A stretch of 56,378 nt of DNA from Uruburuella suis (GCF_004341385.1 NZ_SLXE01000018.1:1-56378); one strand, 5' to 3'; positions 16,209-25,530 are shown, counted from the first letter of the stretch. The notes: a model not told the origin generated them from the sequence alone. A program made the numbers and translations.

Positions 16209-17237
16209 TTAAGCAGTCACTTCTTTTTGCGCTTTCAAATAACGATCATATTTCACCGCACATTCGGGCTTGCCCATGCCGCAAAGCACATATAAATGTG
16301 CCGCCGCGCTTTTCGACAAACTTTCCAAATGATAGCCGCCCTCCAACACCGACACAATGCGCCCGGCGCAGGCCGGCGCAGCCTGCATGATTTGATGGGT
16401 GAGCCAGGCATAATCGGCCTCGTGCCAATTCAGACGGCCTATTTCATCATCACGATGCGCATCGAAGCCGGCCGAGAGCAGAATCAATTCCGGCTTAAAC
16501 TGAGCCAGCCTGGGCAGCCATTGCTCGCGCACCGCGCGGCGCATTTCCAGGCTGCCGCTACCCGATTCCAGCAAGGTATTCACAATATTGTCGTGCTCAG
16601 CGGCAATTTCAGGTTTGGGAAAAGGATAAAGATCCGGCTCGCAGCTGTTGAGCAGCAACACACGCGGGTCGCCTTTGAAAATTTCTTCCGTGCCGTTGGC
16701 GTGGTGCACATCAAAATCAATCACCGCCACCCGCTGCACACGATATTGCGCAATCGCATGCATCGCGCCCACCGCCACATTGTTAATCAGGCAAAAGCCG
16801 CCTGCCCTGTCGCTTTCCGCATGGTGCCCGGGCGGGCGCACGGCACAAAAAGCATTGTCGGCCTTGCCTTGCATCACCCTGTCCACCGCCTTAATCACCG
16901 CGCCGGCACCGCATCGCGCCGCCGATAAAGAATGGCTGCTCATCACCGTATCATCATCAATGCGGGCGATTTTGCCGTTTTGCGGCTGGCGCGCTTCCAG
17001 ATAATTGAGGTATTTGCTCGGATGCACCAGCGCCAATTGCCGCTCGTCTGCCTCTTCCGCTTCCAGCCGCCACAGCTTGCGCCAAATGCCTTGCTGTTGC
17101 AATTCAGCGCTGATGGCACTGATGCGCGCCGGTGCTTCTGGATGGTTGCGCCCCGGCTCGTGTTGCAGAAATATCGGATGGCTCACCCATATTGTGCTCG
17201 GCTTTTTGCCCAGCAGCCGCTGTAACCATGCACGCAC
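16209..17237 (-). CDS. Histone deacetylase/AcuC/AphA-family zinc hydrolase
   Basis: 342 residues. Bacterial members of this arginase/deacetylase fold remove acyl groups from polyamines, acetoin-utilisation proteins or other small acetylated amines; the substrate here is unknown. Family motifs are intact: RPPGHHAE, the DFDVHHANGT zinc site, GFDAHRDD with the second zinc Asp, and a C-terminal EGGYH. I chose the GTG at 17237 because AGGAG lies eight bases before it; the frame stays open to a TTG at 17258. The gene stands alone, converging on the large surface-protein gene. A protein-deacetylase role cannot be inferred from this alone. Confidence 0.88.
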   Translation of the reverse strand: MRAWLQRLLGKKPSTIWVSHPIFLQHEPGRNHPEAPARISAISAELQQQGIWRKLWRLEAEEADERQLALVHPSKYLNYLEARQPQNGKIARIDDDTVMSSHSLSAARCGAGAVIKAVDRVMQGKADNAFCAVRPPGHHAESDRAGGFCLINNVAVGAMHAIAQYRVQRVAVIDFDVHHANGTEEIFKGDPRVLLLNSCEPDLYPFPKPEIAAEHDNIVNTLLESGSGSLEMRRAVREQWLPRLAQFKPELILLSAGFDAHRDDEIGRLNWHEADYAWLTHQIMQAAPACAGRIVSVLEGGYHLESLSKSAAAHLYVLCGMGKPECAVKYDRYLKAQKEVTA

Positions 17238-17350
17238 CTTGTTTGCTCCTGTTTTCAACCCATTTGCGCATCACAACGCGCTGCGGCAAGCGAACCGCCC
17301 CGCTTTCAGACGGCCTCACTGATAAATAAAGTTAATAATACGGAAATTTC

Positions 17351-17379
17351 TTGGAAAAATCCGCCCAGCCCTTTAGAAT
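17351..17379 (+). promoter_or_regulatory. Sigma-70 promoter for yajC-secD-secF
   Basis: TTGGAA at 17351-17356, a 17-base spacer and TAGAAT at 17374-17379. It is about 70 bases before the yajC ATG. Confidence 0.6.
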
Positions 17380-17446
17380 AGCTTACTTTGGGCAGGAAAT
17401 CCAAATCTGCCCGCCATTTTTCCTGATTTTTTAGATTGGACAACAC

Positions 17447-17743
17447 ATGATTGACTTCGCCTACGCCGCCGACGCAGCCCAGCCCAACATGCTGATGCAA
17501 TTTGCACCGCTGGTGCTGATTTTAGTGGTTTTCTATCTGCTGATTATGCGCCCGCAGCAAAAGAAATTCAAAACCCACCAAGCCATGCTCAAAGAGCTCA
17601 AACGCGGCGACCGCGTGATTTTGGCTTCCGGCTTTGCCGGCACCATCACCGCCGTAAACGAGCAGTTTTTTTCTGTGGAAATCGCCAAAGGCGTGGTGGT
17701 TGAAGTAGAACGCAACGCCATTGCCAGCAAACAAGCCGCCTGA
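17447..17743 (+). CDS. yajC: Sec translocon accessory subunit YajC
   Basis: A 98-residue single-pass membrane protein that associates with SecDF and the SecYEG channel. One membrane helix (about 18-36, APLVLILVVFYLLIMRP) is followed by the conserved QQKKFKTHQAMLKELKRGD region and a small beta-rich cytosolic part. GGA lies upstream of the ATG. It opens the yajC-secD-secF unit, with 70 bp to secD. Confidence 0.95.
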   Translation: MIDFAYAADAAQPNMLMQFAPLVLILVVFYLLIMRPQQKKFKTHQAMLKELKRGDRVILASGFAGTITAVNEQFFSVEIAKGVVVEVERNAIASKQAA

Positions 17744-17813
17744 TTTGAGCGCCCGCACCTAGCCGCCGCATTTTTTGCTGCGGCTGTTTGTCTTTATATA
17801 ACGAAGGTTTAAC

Positions 17814-19664
17814 ATGAACCGCTATCCGCTCTGGAAATACCTGCTGATTGCCGCCACGCTGATTTTGGCCGCCATTTATGCGCTGCCCAATCTGTTTGGC
17901 GAAACCCCTGCTGTGCAAGTTTCCACCAACCGCCAGGCCATCGTCATCAACGAGCAAACCGAAAACCGCGTTTCCGCCGCCTTGCAGGCCGCCAACATCG
18001 CCACCGACGGCATGTTTATCGCTGACAATTCGCTCAAAGTGCGCTTTAAAGATGCCGAAACTCAGCTCAAAGCACGCGATGTGATTGAAAACACGCTGGG
18101 CGAAGGCTACATCACCGCGCTCAATCTTTTGGCCGACAGCCCCGAATGGATGGCTAAAATCAAGGCCAACCCGATGTTTCTCGGCCTCGACTTGCGCGGC
18201 GGCGTGCATTTCACCATGCAGGTGGACATGAAAGCGGCCATGCAGACAACCTTCGAGCGCTATTCAGGCGACATCCGCCGCGAATTGCGCCGCCAGCAAA
18301 TCCGTACCGGCACGCCGCGCCAAACCGACAACAGCCTCACCGTGCCGTTTCAAGATGCGGCCGATCTGCAAAAAGCCCTGCCCGAATTCCGCAAGCTTTT
18401 CCCCGAAGCCACACTCACACCCAACGGCAACGACTTAACCCTCACGCTCTCGCAAGAAGTGCTCGATAAAGTGCGCGCCGATGCCGTGAAGCAAAACATC
18501 AACACCTTGCACAACCGTGTTAACGAATTGGGTGTGGCCGAGCCTGTGATTCAACAAGCCGGTGCCGACCGCATTGTGGTGCAGCTGCCGGGCGTGCAAG
18601 ACACCGCCAAAGCCAAAGACATCATCGGCCGCACCGCCACGCTGGAAGTGCGCATGGTGTCGGATGATCCGGCACAGATGCAGGCCGCACTGGCCGGCAA
18701 CGTGCCCAGCGGCTATGAGCTGCTCTACACCGCCGGCGAGCGCCCGCAGCCCACTTTGGTGAGCCGCCAGGTGGAACTCACCGGCGACAACATCAACGAT
18801 GCCCAGCCCAGCTTTGATGAAATGGGCGCGCCTGCCGTGAGCATCAACCTCGATAATGCCGGCGGCTCGATTTTTGGCGAACTCACTTCGCAAAACGTCG
18901 GCAAGCGCATGGCTATGGTGCTGATCGATCAGGGTAAATCCGAAGTGGTGACCGCGCCGGTTATCCGCTCGGCCATCACCGGCGGGCGGGTGCAGATTTC
19001 CGGCAGCATGAGCTCGGCCGAAGCCAACGACACCTCGCTGCTGTTGCGCGCAGGCTCACTGGCCGCGCCGATGGAAATCATCGAAGAGCGCACCATCGGC
19101 CCCTCTTTGGGCAAAGAAAACATTGAAAAAGGTTTTAACTCCACCCTGTGGGGCTTTGCCGTGGTGGCCGTGTTTATGGTGGTGTATTACCGCGTGTTCG
19201 GCGTGGTTTCCGTGATTGCACTCTCGTGCAACCTACTGTTTTTGATTGCCATTTTGTCGGCATTGCAAGCCACGCTCACCCTGCCCGGCATCGCTGCGCT
19301 GGCGCTCACGCTGGGCATGGCCATCGATTCCAACGTGTTGATTAACGAGCGCATCCGCGAAGAATTGCGCGGCGGTGCCGCTCCGCAGGCAGCCATCAAC
19401 CTCGGCTATCAGCACGCTTGGGCAACCATTGTCGATTCCAACATCACCTCGCTGATTGCCGGCATTGCGCTGTTGATTTTCGGCTCCGGCCCGGTGCGCG
19501 GCTTTGCCGTGGTGCATTGCTTGGGCATCCTCACCTCGATGTATTCATCGGTGGTGGTTTCCCGCGCATTGGTCAATCTGTGGTACGGCAGCCGCCGCAA
19601 CCTCAAACGCATCTCTATCGGCTCGGTGTGGAAACCCGCCGCCGAAACCGCCGGTAAGGAGTAA
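17814..19664 (+). CDS. secD: Protein translocase subunit SecD
   Basis: A 616-residue RND-family membrane protein that, with SecF, uses the proton gradient to pull secreted proteins into the periplasm. One N-terminal helix (about 9-25) is followed by a large periplasmic domain containing GLDLRGGVHFTMQV and five more helices near the C-terminus, with the conserved LGMAIDSNVLINERIREE segment. GAAGG precedes the ATG. Only six bases separate it from secF. Confidence 0.96.
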   Translation: MNRYPLWKYLLIAATLILAAIYALPNLFGETPAVQVSTNRQAIVINEQTENRVSAALQAANIATDGMFIADNSLKVRFKDAETQLKARDVIENTLGEGYITALNLLADSPEWMAKIKANPMFLGLDLRGGVHFTMQVDMKAAMQTTFERYSGDIRRELRRQQIRTGTPRQTDNSLTVPFQDAADLQKALPEFRKLFPEATLTPNGNDLTLTLSQEVLDKVRADAVKQNINTLHNRVNELGVAEPVIQQAGADRIVVQLPGVQDTAKAKDIIGRTATLEVRMVSDDPAQMQAALAGNVPSGYELLYTAGERPQPTLVSRQVELTGDNINDAQPSFDEMGAPAVSINLDNAGGSIFGELTSQNVGKRMAMVLIDQGKSEVVTAPVIRSAITGGRVQISGSMSSAEANDTSLLLRAGSLAAPMEIIEERTIGPSLGKENIEKGFNSTLWGFAVVAVFMVVYYRVFGVVSVIALSCNLLFLIAILSALQATLTLPGIAALALTLGMAIDSNVLINERIREELRGGAAPQAAINLGYQHAWATIVDSNITSLIAGIALLIFGSGPVRGFAVVHCLGILTSMYSSVVVSRALVNLWYGSRRNLKRISIGSVWKPAAETAGKE

Positions 19665-19670
19665 GGCAAG

Positions 19671-20606
19671 ATGGAATTATTCAAAATCAAACGCGACATC
19701 CCGTTTATGAGCTACGGCAAGTTAACCACGTTTATCTCGTTGGTTACCTTTGTGTTAGCCGTGTTCTTTTTGCTCACACGCGGGCTGAATCTCTCGGTGG
19801 AATTCACCGGCGGCACCGTGATGGAAGTGCAATACACACAAGGCGCGGAAGTGAACCAAGTGCGCAACCGCCTCAACAGCATCAGCGATGGCGAAGTGCA
19901 GGTGCAGGCATTGGGCACCAACCGCCACATCATGATCCGCCTGCCCAATAAAGAAGGCGTGCCCTCGGCGCAGCTCTCCAACCAAGTGATGGATTTGCTC
20001 AAAGCCGACAACCCCGACGTTACCCTGCGCCAAGTCGAATTTATCGGCCCGCAAGTGGGCGACGAGCTGGTCACCAACGGCCTGCTGGCCTTGGCCATGG
20101 TGATTGTGGGTATCATCATTTATTTGTCGGTGCGCTTCGAATGGCGTTTTGCCGTGGCGGCGATTATTGCCAATATGCACGACGTTATCATTATTCTGGG
20201 CTTTTTCGCCTTTTTCCAATGGGAATTCTCGCTCACCGTGCTGGCCGGTATCCTTGCCGTGCTGGGTTATTCGGTCAACGAATCGGTGGTGGTGTTTGAC
20301 CGTATCCGCGAAAACTTCCGCAAACCGGCCATGCGCAATAAATCCGTTCCCGAGATTATCGACAATGCCATCACCGCCACCATGAGCCGCACCATCATCA
20401 CCCACGGCTCCACCGAAGCCATGGTGCTCTCCATGCTGATTTTCGGCGGCGCAGCCTTGCACGGCTTTGCCCTGGCGCTCACCATCGGCATCGTGTTCGG
20501 CATTTATTCATCGGTGCTGGTGGCCAGCCCCCTGCTGATTATGTTTGGCCTTGATCGCGACAACTTGGCCAAACCGCAGAAGAAAAAAGAAGAAGCCGTG
20601 GTGTAG
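19671..20606 (+). CDS. secF: Protein translocase subunit SecF
   Basis: A 311-residue partner of SecD with six membrane helices. Conserved segments include VEFTGGTVMEV after the first helix and the GYSVNESVVVFDRIREN motif in helix 4-5. AAGGAG sits at the end of secD, so translation is probably coupled. A strong intrinsic terminator follows within 20 bp. Confidence 0.96.
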   Translation: MELFKIKRDIPFMSYGKLTTFISLVTFVLAVFFLLTRGLNLSVEFTGGTVMEVQYTQGAEVNQVRNRLNSISDGEVQVQALGTNRHIMIRLPNKEGVPSAQLSNQVMDLLKADNPDVTLRQVEFIGPQVGDELVTNGLLALAMVIVGIIIYLSVRFEWRFAVAAIIANMHDVIIILGFFAFFQWEFSLTVLAGILAVLGYSVNESVVVFDRIRENFRKPAMRNKSVPEIIDNAITATMSRTIITHGSTEAMVLSMLIFGGAALHGFALALTIGIVFGIYSSVLVASPLLIMFGLDRDNLAKPQKKKEEAVV

Positions 20607-20621
20607 GGCTTATTCACCGAG

Positions 20622-20647
20622 AAACGGATGCCGTGCGGCATCCGTTT
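20622..20647 (+). terminator. Intrinsic terminator of yajC-secD-secF
   Basis: AAACGGATGCC and its complement form an 11-bp stem with a GTGC loop, followed by a run of Ts. It is one of few terminators here not built from DUS. Confidence 0.9.
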
Positions 20648-20712
20648 TTTTATGCACCAACCAACCCGACACAAACTTTCCAACACACTTCCCGCCCTTT
20701 TCCAAGCGCAAC

Positions 20713-20745
20713 AAGGCCGTCTGAACATATGTTTCAGACGGCCTT
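20713..20745. terminator. Inverted DUS pair
   Basis: A 13-bp stem with a seven-base loop; probably a second barrier after secF. The 20607-20950 gap holds only this, the secF terminator, a MITE and the ldcA terminator. Confidence 0.45.
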
Positions 20746-20767
20746 TAAAACACAACAGCAGTATTTA

Positions 20768-20867
20768 TACCAATCCAAAAATAACCTAACCGCGTTGACT
20801 CGCCCAGCCGTACTAGGTGTACTGTCTTCGGCTCGCCGCCTTGTTATCTTATTTTTTCGAATGGGTA
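20768..20867. mobile_element. Family-B MITE, short (Correia-like) form
   Basis: Starts TACCAATCCAAAAATAACC and ends TTATTTTTTCGAATGGGTA; the flanks are TTA and TAA. The core (CGTTGACTCGCCCAGCCGTACTAGGTGTACTGTCTTCGG region, 20795-20840) is related to the Correia element core. It is in the opposite orientation to 40533 and 42188. Confidence 0.65.
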
Positions 20868-20896
20868 TAAATCCGTCCCACCGCTATCAAACCAAA

Positions 20897-20922
20897 GGCC
20901 GTCTGAAAGCTTTCAGACGGCC
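20897..20922. terminator. Terminator after ldcA
   Basis: GGCCGTCTGAAAG with its complement, a 26-bp perfect palindrome lying 28 bp beyond the ldcA stop. Confidence 0.7.
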
Positions 20923-20950
20923 ATTCTCAATATCGTTGCTATGGTGGCAA

Positions 20951-22129
20951 TTATTCCTGCACCGGATCTTCAACCACCGTTTCTTGCACGCTGCCAAATC
21001 CGCCAAACGACACCGGCGGCGGCAACAGCGTGCTGAGCGACAGGCTGCCGGCATCCAAGGTCGGATAACCGCTAAAGGTTACGCTGTAGCCGCCGTTGCC
21101 GCTGCTGCGGATTTTGGCATGCGCGCCCAAGGGGAAAGTGGCTTTATTAGCGATATGCCCGAAAGGAAAACCGGTGAGCACCGGCACTTTGGCCACCCGC
21201 TGTATGGTATTGAGCACGCCGCTGAAATCATAGCTGCTGTCGTAGGCATCGCGTATGGTGCCCATGCGGAAATTGCCGAACACAATGGCGCGCTGCTTCG
21301 AAAGAATGCCGGCCAGATAAAGGGTTTGCAGCATGCGCTCGATGCGGTAAGGCTGCTCGCCCACATCTTCGAGAAACAAAATGCCGCCGGGCACATCGGG
21401 CATATAGGGGCTGCCGGCCAGCGAAGCGAGCACGCTCAGATTGCCGCCCCACAGTGTGCCCTCCACATTCACATCGCGGCGCTGGATTTCCGCCACCGCC
21501 AAAGTGTTTTGCGCCTGCGTGCTGCCGCTGATAAAGGCATCCATGGTATAGGTGCTGGGCGCGGGTTTGCCGAATTCGCTATATACCATGGGGCCGGCGA
21601 AACTGGCCATATTGCCTTTGGCCAGCAGCGCCAATTGAATGGCACACACATCGCTGAAGCCGAAAAACAAGGTGCCGCGCTCGCGCATACGGCCGCCCAA
21701 GCGGTCGAAATCAATATGCGGCAGCAAGCGCGCCGCACCATAACCGCCGCGCAAGCCCATCAACACTTTGGGCGTGGCCACGCGGCCGCTGGCCACATCT
21801 TGGAAATCGGCAATGCGCTCGGCATCGGTGCCGGCAAAGCGCTGATAGCGGCGGTAGCCCGCTTGTTGGTTGGTCACGGTGAAGCCGGCGTTGTAGAGTC
21901 GGGTGAGCCCCATTTCAACGCGGGCAGCGCTCTCGGCAAAGCCGGAAGGCGCCACAACACGCAAGATATTATCGCCTTGACGGGCAGGCTGGGTTTTTCT
22001 CGGCGGCACGGGTTGGACTTTTTGTGAGGTTGAAGGTTGGGAAGTGCTGCCGCAGGCTTGCAGCAGGCCGGCACCGGCAAAAGCGGCACCTGTGCGCAAA
22101 AAATGGCGGCGGGAAGTTTGCCAAGTCAT
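20951..22129 (-). CDS. ldcA: LD-carboxypeptidase (peptidase S66), predicted Tat-exported lipoprotein
   Basis: A 392-residue S66 serine peptidase that removes the terminal D-Ala from tetrapeptide muropeptides. The N-terminus has a twin-arginine motif (SRRHFLR, Arg7-Arg8), a hydrophobic core and a lipobox with Cys26 (LLQAC), so it should be a periplasmic or outer-membrane lipoprotein, unlike the cytosolic E. coli enzyme. The Ser-Glu-His triad is suggested by GFSDVCAIQ, LEDVGEQPYRIERM and GFPFGHIAN. A proline-rich linker follows the Cys. A periplasmic LdcA acting in muropeptide release is known in N. gonorrhoeae. Confidence 0.9.
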   Translation of the reverse strand: MTWQTSRRHFLRTGAAFAGAGLLQACGSTSQPSTSQKVQPVPPRKTQPARQGDNILRVVAPSGFAESAARVEMGLTRLYNAGFTVTNQQAGYRRYQRFAGTDAERIADFQDVASGRVATPKVLMGLRGGYGAARLLPHIDFDRLGGRMRERGTLFFGFSDVCAIQLALLAKGNMASFAGPMVYSEFGKPAPSTYTMDAFISGSTQAQNTLAVAEIQRRDVNVEGTLWGGNLSVLASLAGSPYMPDVPGGILFLEDVGEQPYRIERMLQTLYLAGILSKQRAIVFGNFRMGTIRDAYDSSYDFSGVLNTIQRVAKVPVLTGFPFGHIANKATFPLGAHAKIRSSGNGGYSVTFSGYPTLDAGSLSLSTLLPPPVSFGGFGSVQETVVEDPVQE

Positions 22130-22251
22130 GATTTATCCTTATGGTTTTATTCAGGCAATGATTTTATCCAAGCAGAACACCCGAGCATATGCGCCATCAG
22201 CTTGTTTCATCTTCATGCTATTCGGGTGGTCTGCCAACTTCAAACAGCCTT

Positions 22252-22659
22252 TCAGACGGCCTCAAGCAGTTTTTTAACCTGCTGCGGCCAATCGTCCGCC
22301 ACCGTCATCGTGGCCTTGCGCTGCGCCGGCGCCCAAATAGGCGCGGGAAAATTGGCATCATTATCAAAGCGGGCAATCACATGCCAATGCAGGTGCGGCA
22401 CTACATTGCCCAAGCTCGCCAAATTGATTTTGGCCGGCTGAAACACTTGGCGCATGGCCGCCTCAACGCGATACACCGCATTCATAATTTCGGCGCGCTC
22501 ATCGGCCGCCAAATCGGTCATCTCCCCCACATGCGCCTGCCAGATCACGCGGCAAAAAGCCGGCGCATTGGATTCGTTATGCACGGCAATCACGCGCAAT
22601 TGAGGGTTTTGCCACAAAATTTCTTCGTTTTGCGCGCTGCAAATCGGGCATTCGGCCAT
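22252..22659 (-). CDS. HIT-family nucleotide-binding protein
   Basis: 135 residues with the histidine triad HLHWHV in the sequence VVPHLHWHVIARF. HIT proteins hydrolyse or transfer nucleotides from dinucleoside polyphosphates or AMP conjugates; the substrate cannot be told. An N-terminal CPICSAQNEEILW segment suggests a zinc- or thiol-containing start seen in many bacterial members. I chose the ATG at 22659 (MAECPIC) because GGAGCG lies just before it; the frame stays open further upstream into a MITE remnant. Confidence 0.88.
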   Translation of the reverse strand: MAECPICSAQNEEILWQNPQLRVIAVHNESNAPAFCRVIWQAHVGEMTDLAADERAEIMNAVYRVEAAMRQVFQPAKINLASLGNVVPHLHWHVIARFDNDANFPAPIWAPAQRKATMTVADDWPQQVKKLLEAV

Positions 22660-22687
22660 AATACGCTCCGCTTGGATAAAAGGATTA

Positions 22688-22776
22688 TACCCATTCAAAA
22701 AAGTAAGCTTGCAAGGCAGTGAGGCGCAGACAGTACAGCCAGCCCGGCAAGGCGAAGCAACTTTTTTGGCTTGGTC
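22688..22776. mobile_element. Family-B MITE, short form, degenerate
   Basis: Begins TACCCATTCAAAAAAGTAAG, contains the Correia-like GCGCAGACAGTACA...GGCAAGGCGAAGCAAC core and ends with a worn right repeat (GGCTTGGTC). Flanks are TTA and TAA. It lies just upstream of the HIT gene and could alter its promoter. Confidence 0.5.
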
Positions 22777-22797
22777 TAAAAGGGATTATTTTAATGT

Positions 22798-22832
22798 ATC
22801 AGGCCGTCTGAACCGCTTTCAGACGGCCTGAT
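22798..22832. terminator. Terminator after rnhA
   Basis: A 15-bp stem (ATCAGGCCGTCTGAA and complement), five-base loop, 31 bp beyond the rnhA stop. Confidence 0.75.
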
Positions 22833-22862
22833 TTAAGGATATTTATGCAATTTAACCGAATA

Positions 22863-23300
22863 TTAACCGAAAGCCGCCGCGCCGCGATTGGCCAGCGCAT
22901 CGGCGCGCTCGTTTTCGGCATGGCCGGCATGGCCTTTCACCCAAGTCCACACCACATCGTGCGCCGCCACTTGCTCATCCAACTCGCGCCATAAATCGGC
23001 ATTTTTCACCGGCTGCTTGGCTGCGGTTTTCCAACCGTTGCGCTTCCAGCCGTGTATCCAGCTTTCCATGCCGTTTTTCACATATTGCGAATCGGTGCAG
23101 ATTTGCACGCGGCTGCGGCGCTTGAGCGCTTTGAGGCCTTCAATCACGGCTTTGAGCTCCATACGGTTATTCGTGGTGTCGGGCTCGCCGCCAAACAGCT
23201 CTTTTTCATGCGTCCCGTAGCGCATCAACACGCCCCAGCCGCCCGCGCCGGGGTTGCCTTTGCACGCGCCGTCGGTGTAAAGATAAACGGTTTTATCCAT
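22863..23300 (-). CDS. rnhA: Ribonuclease HI
   Basis: A 145-residue endonuclease that cuts the RNA strand of RNA-DNA hybrids. All four catalytic carboxylates are in place: Asp10 (TDGACKGNPG), Glu48 (RMELKA), Asp70 (CTDSQYV) and Asp134 (ERADALANRG), with the supporting His124. The ATG at 23300 gives the E. coli-like N-terminus MDKTVYLYTDG; the frame is open further upstream into a MITE remnant. The ribosome binding site is weak. Confidence 0.95.
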   Translation of the reverse strand: MDKTVYLYTDGACKGNPGAGGWGVLMRYGTHEKELFGGEPDTTNNRMELKAVIEGLKALKRRSRVQICTDSQYVKNGMESWIHGWKRNGWKTAAKQPVKNADLWRELDEQVAAHDVVWTWVKGHAGHAENERADALANRGAAAFG

Positions 23301-23340
23301 GTTTTTGCTCTGCTGAAAACAAGGCGGCATCATAACATAA

Positions 23341-23399
23341 TACCCATTCAAAAAAGTAAGCCGACAAGGCGGCAATTTGTGTTGTTTTGATTTTAGGTA
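23341..23399. mobile_element. Family-B MITE remnant, internally deleted
   Basis: The left end TACCCATTCAAAAAAGTAAG and GACAAGGCGGCAA are clear; the centre is deleted and the right end is reduced to GATTTTAGGTA. TAA precedes it. Confidence 0.4.
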
Positions 23400-23412
23400 T
23401 CGCAATATAAAA

Positions 23413-23438
23413 AGGCCGTCTGAATGTTCAGACGGCCT
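23413..23438. terminator. Terminator after sucD
   Basis: Two 12-base DUS copies separated by two bases, 24 bp beyond the sucD stop; the end of the TCA cluster. Confidence 0.7.
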
Positions 23439-23461
23439 CTGGATGCTATACAGCGTTAAGC

Positions 23462-24352
23462 TTATGCCATGCCTTTGCTTTTCAGCACTTCCAGCATGGT
23501 GCTGCCCAATTCGGCCGGGCTGCGGGTGTAAGCCATGCCGGCTTTTTCAAAGGCGGCGAATTTCTCTTCGGCCGTGCCTTTGCCGCCGGAAATAATCGCA
23601 CCGGCGTGGCCCATGCGTTTGCCTTTCGGCGCGGTAACACCGGCAATATAGCCCACCACCGGCTTGCTCACGTTAGATTGGATGTATTCTGCGGCTTCTT
23701 CTTCTGCGGTGCCGCCGATTTCACCAATCATAATAATGGCTTCGGTTTGCGGATCGTTTTGGAACAATTCCAGCGCATCGATTTGGTTCATACCCGGAAT
23801 CGGGTCGCCGCCGATGCCGATACAGGTCGATTGACCCAAGCCCAGCTTGGTGGTTTGCGCCACGGCTTCATAAGTGAGCGTGCCTGAGCGGGAAATAATG
23901 CCGATTTTGCCCGGCTGGTGGATATGGCCCGGCATAATGCCGATTTTGCATTCGCCCGGGGTAATCACACCTGGGCAGTTGGGGCCGACCAAGCGAGTGC
24001 CGTTGCCGTTGGTTTCCAAGTAGCGCTTGGCTTTGAGCATATCCAAAGTGGGCACACCCTCGGTGATTACCACCACCAAGCCCACGCCCGAATCCACGGC
24101 TTCCACGATTGAATCGAGCACAAACGGTGCCGGCACGTAAATCACCGAAGCATCGGCGCCGGTTTCTTTAACCGCTTCTTTCATGGTGTTGAACACGGGC
24201 AGATTCAGGTGGGTTTGACCGCCTTTGCCGGGGGTAACGCCGCCCACCACTTTGGTGCCGTAGGCCAGCGCCTGCTCTGAGTGAAACGTACCGTTTTTAC
24301 CGGTGAAACCTTGTACCAATACTTTGGTGTCTTTATTAATCAAAACGCTCAT
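23462..24352 (-). CDS. sucD: Succinyl-CoA synthetase alpha subunit (ADP-forming)
   Basis: A 296-residue subunit that binds CoA and carries the phosphorylated His during conversion of succinyl-CoA to succinate with ATP formation. The CoA-binding Rossmann part (LVQGFTGKNGTFHSEQALAY) and the GHAGAIISGG active-site His loop are present. AAGGAGAG overlaps the end of sucC, 11 bp away, so the two are co-translated. Confidence 0.97.
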   Translation of the reverse strand: MSVLINKDTKVLVQGFTGKNGTFHSEQALAYGTKVVGGVTPGKGGQTHLNLPVFNTMKEAVKETGADASVIYVPAPFVLDSIVEAVDSGVGLVVVITEGVPTLDMLKAKRYLETNGNGTRLVGPNCPGVITPGECKIGIMPGHIHQPGKIGIISRSGTLTYEAVAQTTKLGLGQSTCIGIGGDPIPGMNQIDALELFQNDPQTEAIIMIGEIGGTAEEEAAEYIQSNVSKPVVGYIAGVTAPKGKRMGHAGAIISGGKGTAEEKFAAFEKAGMAYTRSPAELGSTMLEVLKSKGMA

Positions 24353-24363
24353 TCATTCTCTCC

Positions 24364-25530
24364 TTAGGCTTTAACGGCGGCAACGATTTTTTGGGCTGCG
24401 TCGGCCAGGCCGTCGGCAGAGGTCAGTTTCAGGCCGGATTCTTCCAAGAGCTTCGCGCCCAATTCGGCGTTATTGCCTTCCAAACGCACCACCACGGGCA
24501 CGGTTACGTTCACTTCTTTCACAGCGGCGATAATGGCCTCGGCAATCATGTCGCAGCGCACGATGCCGCCGAAAATATTAATCAGCACGCCTTGCACCGA
24601 TTGGTCTTCCAAAATCAGTTTGAAAGCTTCAACCACGCGCTCTTTGGTGGCACCGCCGCCCACGTCGAGGAAGTTGGCCGGTTGGCCGCCGTAAAGTTTG
24701 ATGATGTCCATGGTGGCCATGGCCAGGCCCGCGCCGTTTACCATGCAGCCGATGTTGCCTTCGAGGGCAACATAGTTGAGGTCGAATTCGGATGCTTTCA
24801 GCTCGCGCTCGTTTTCTTGCGATTTATCGCGCAATTCGGCGATTTTCGGCAGGCGGTAGAGGGCGTTGCTGTCGATGCCGATTTTGCCGTCCACGCAGGC
24901 GAGCTCGCCGTTTTCGCGCACGGCCAAGGGGTTGATTTCAAACAGGGCGAAATCGTTTTCCACAAAAGCGCGGTAGGCGCCGCTCATTAGCTTCACGAAT
25001 TCATTGATTTGTTTGCCTTCCAAACCCAATGCAAACGCCACTTCGCGCGCTTGGCAAGGTTGCAGGCCCACCAGCGGATCTACCGTGGTTTTGATAATTT
25101 TTTCGGGGGTTTCTTCGGCTACTTTTTCGATTTCCACACCGCCCTCGGTAGAGGCCATAAAGGTCACGCGGCGGGTGGAGCGGTCAACCACCGCACCCAG
25201 ATAAAGCTCGGTTTGCACCGGATACATGTCTTCACATACCAACACGCTGTTGACCGGCTGGCCGTTGGCATCGGTTTGGTAAGTAATCAGGTTTTTGCCA
25301 ATCAGGCTGTCGGCCACTTCTTTGGCCTCTTCGCGGCTTTTCACCACTTTCACGCCGCCCGCTTTACCGCGTCCGCCGGCATGAACCTGGGCTTTGATCA
25401 CGGCAAATTTGCCGCCCAATTGATCATAGGCCGCTGCCGCTTCATCGCCGCTGGCTGCCAAAATGCCGCCTTGCACGGGCAGGCCGTAGCTTGCCAACAG
25501 TTCTTTTGCCTGATACTCATGTAAGTTCAT
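24364..25530 (-). CDS. sucC: Succinyl-CoA synthetase beta subunit
   Basis: A 388-residue ATP-grasp subunit that binds nucleotide and succinate. The ATG at 25530 gives the typical start MNLHEYQAKELLASYGLP and follows GAGG; longer readings to 25725 run into promoter sequence. Conserved segments include KAQVHAGGRGKAGGVK and FLDVGGGATKERV. It heads a sucC-sucD unit that appears to have its own promoter, apart from the upstream sdh-lpd genes. Confidence 0.97.
   Translation of the reverse strand: MNLHEYQAKELLASYGLPVQGGILAASGDEAAAAYDQLGGKFAVIKAQVHAGGRGKAGGVKVVKSREEAKEVADSLIGKNLITYQTDANGQPVNSVLVCEDMYPVQTELYLGAVVDRSTRRVTFMASTEGGVEIEKVAEETPEKIIKTTVDPLVGLQPCQAREVAFALGLEGKQINEFVKLMSGAYRAFVENDFALFEINPLAVRENGELACVDGKIGIDSNALYRLPKIAELRDKSQENERELKASEFDLNYVALEGNIGCMVNGAGLAMATMDIIKLYGGQPANFLDVGGGATKERVVEAFKLILEDQSVQGVLINIFGGIVRCDMIAEAIIAAVKEVNVTVPVVVRLEGNNAELGAKLLEESGLKLTSADGLADAAQKIVAAVKA

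Noticed and set aside
16209..17237. Calling the deacetylase-family protein a histone deacetylase or acetoin protein AcuC
   Set aside because: The fold and zinc motifs are clear, but no neighbour supports a specific substrate.
20633..22027. A 464-codon open frame on the plus strand over ldcA
   Set aside because: It runs through a MITE and two hairpins and is antisense to ldcA, which has a clear signal peptide and catalytic motifs.
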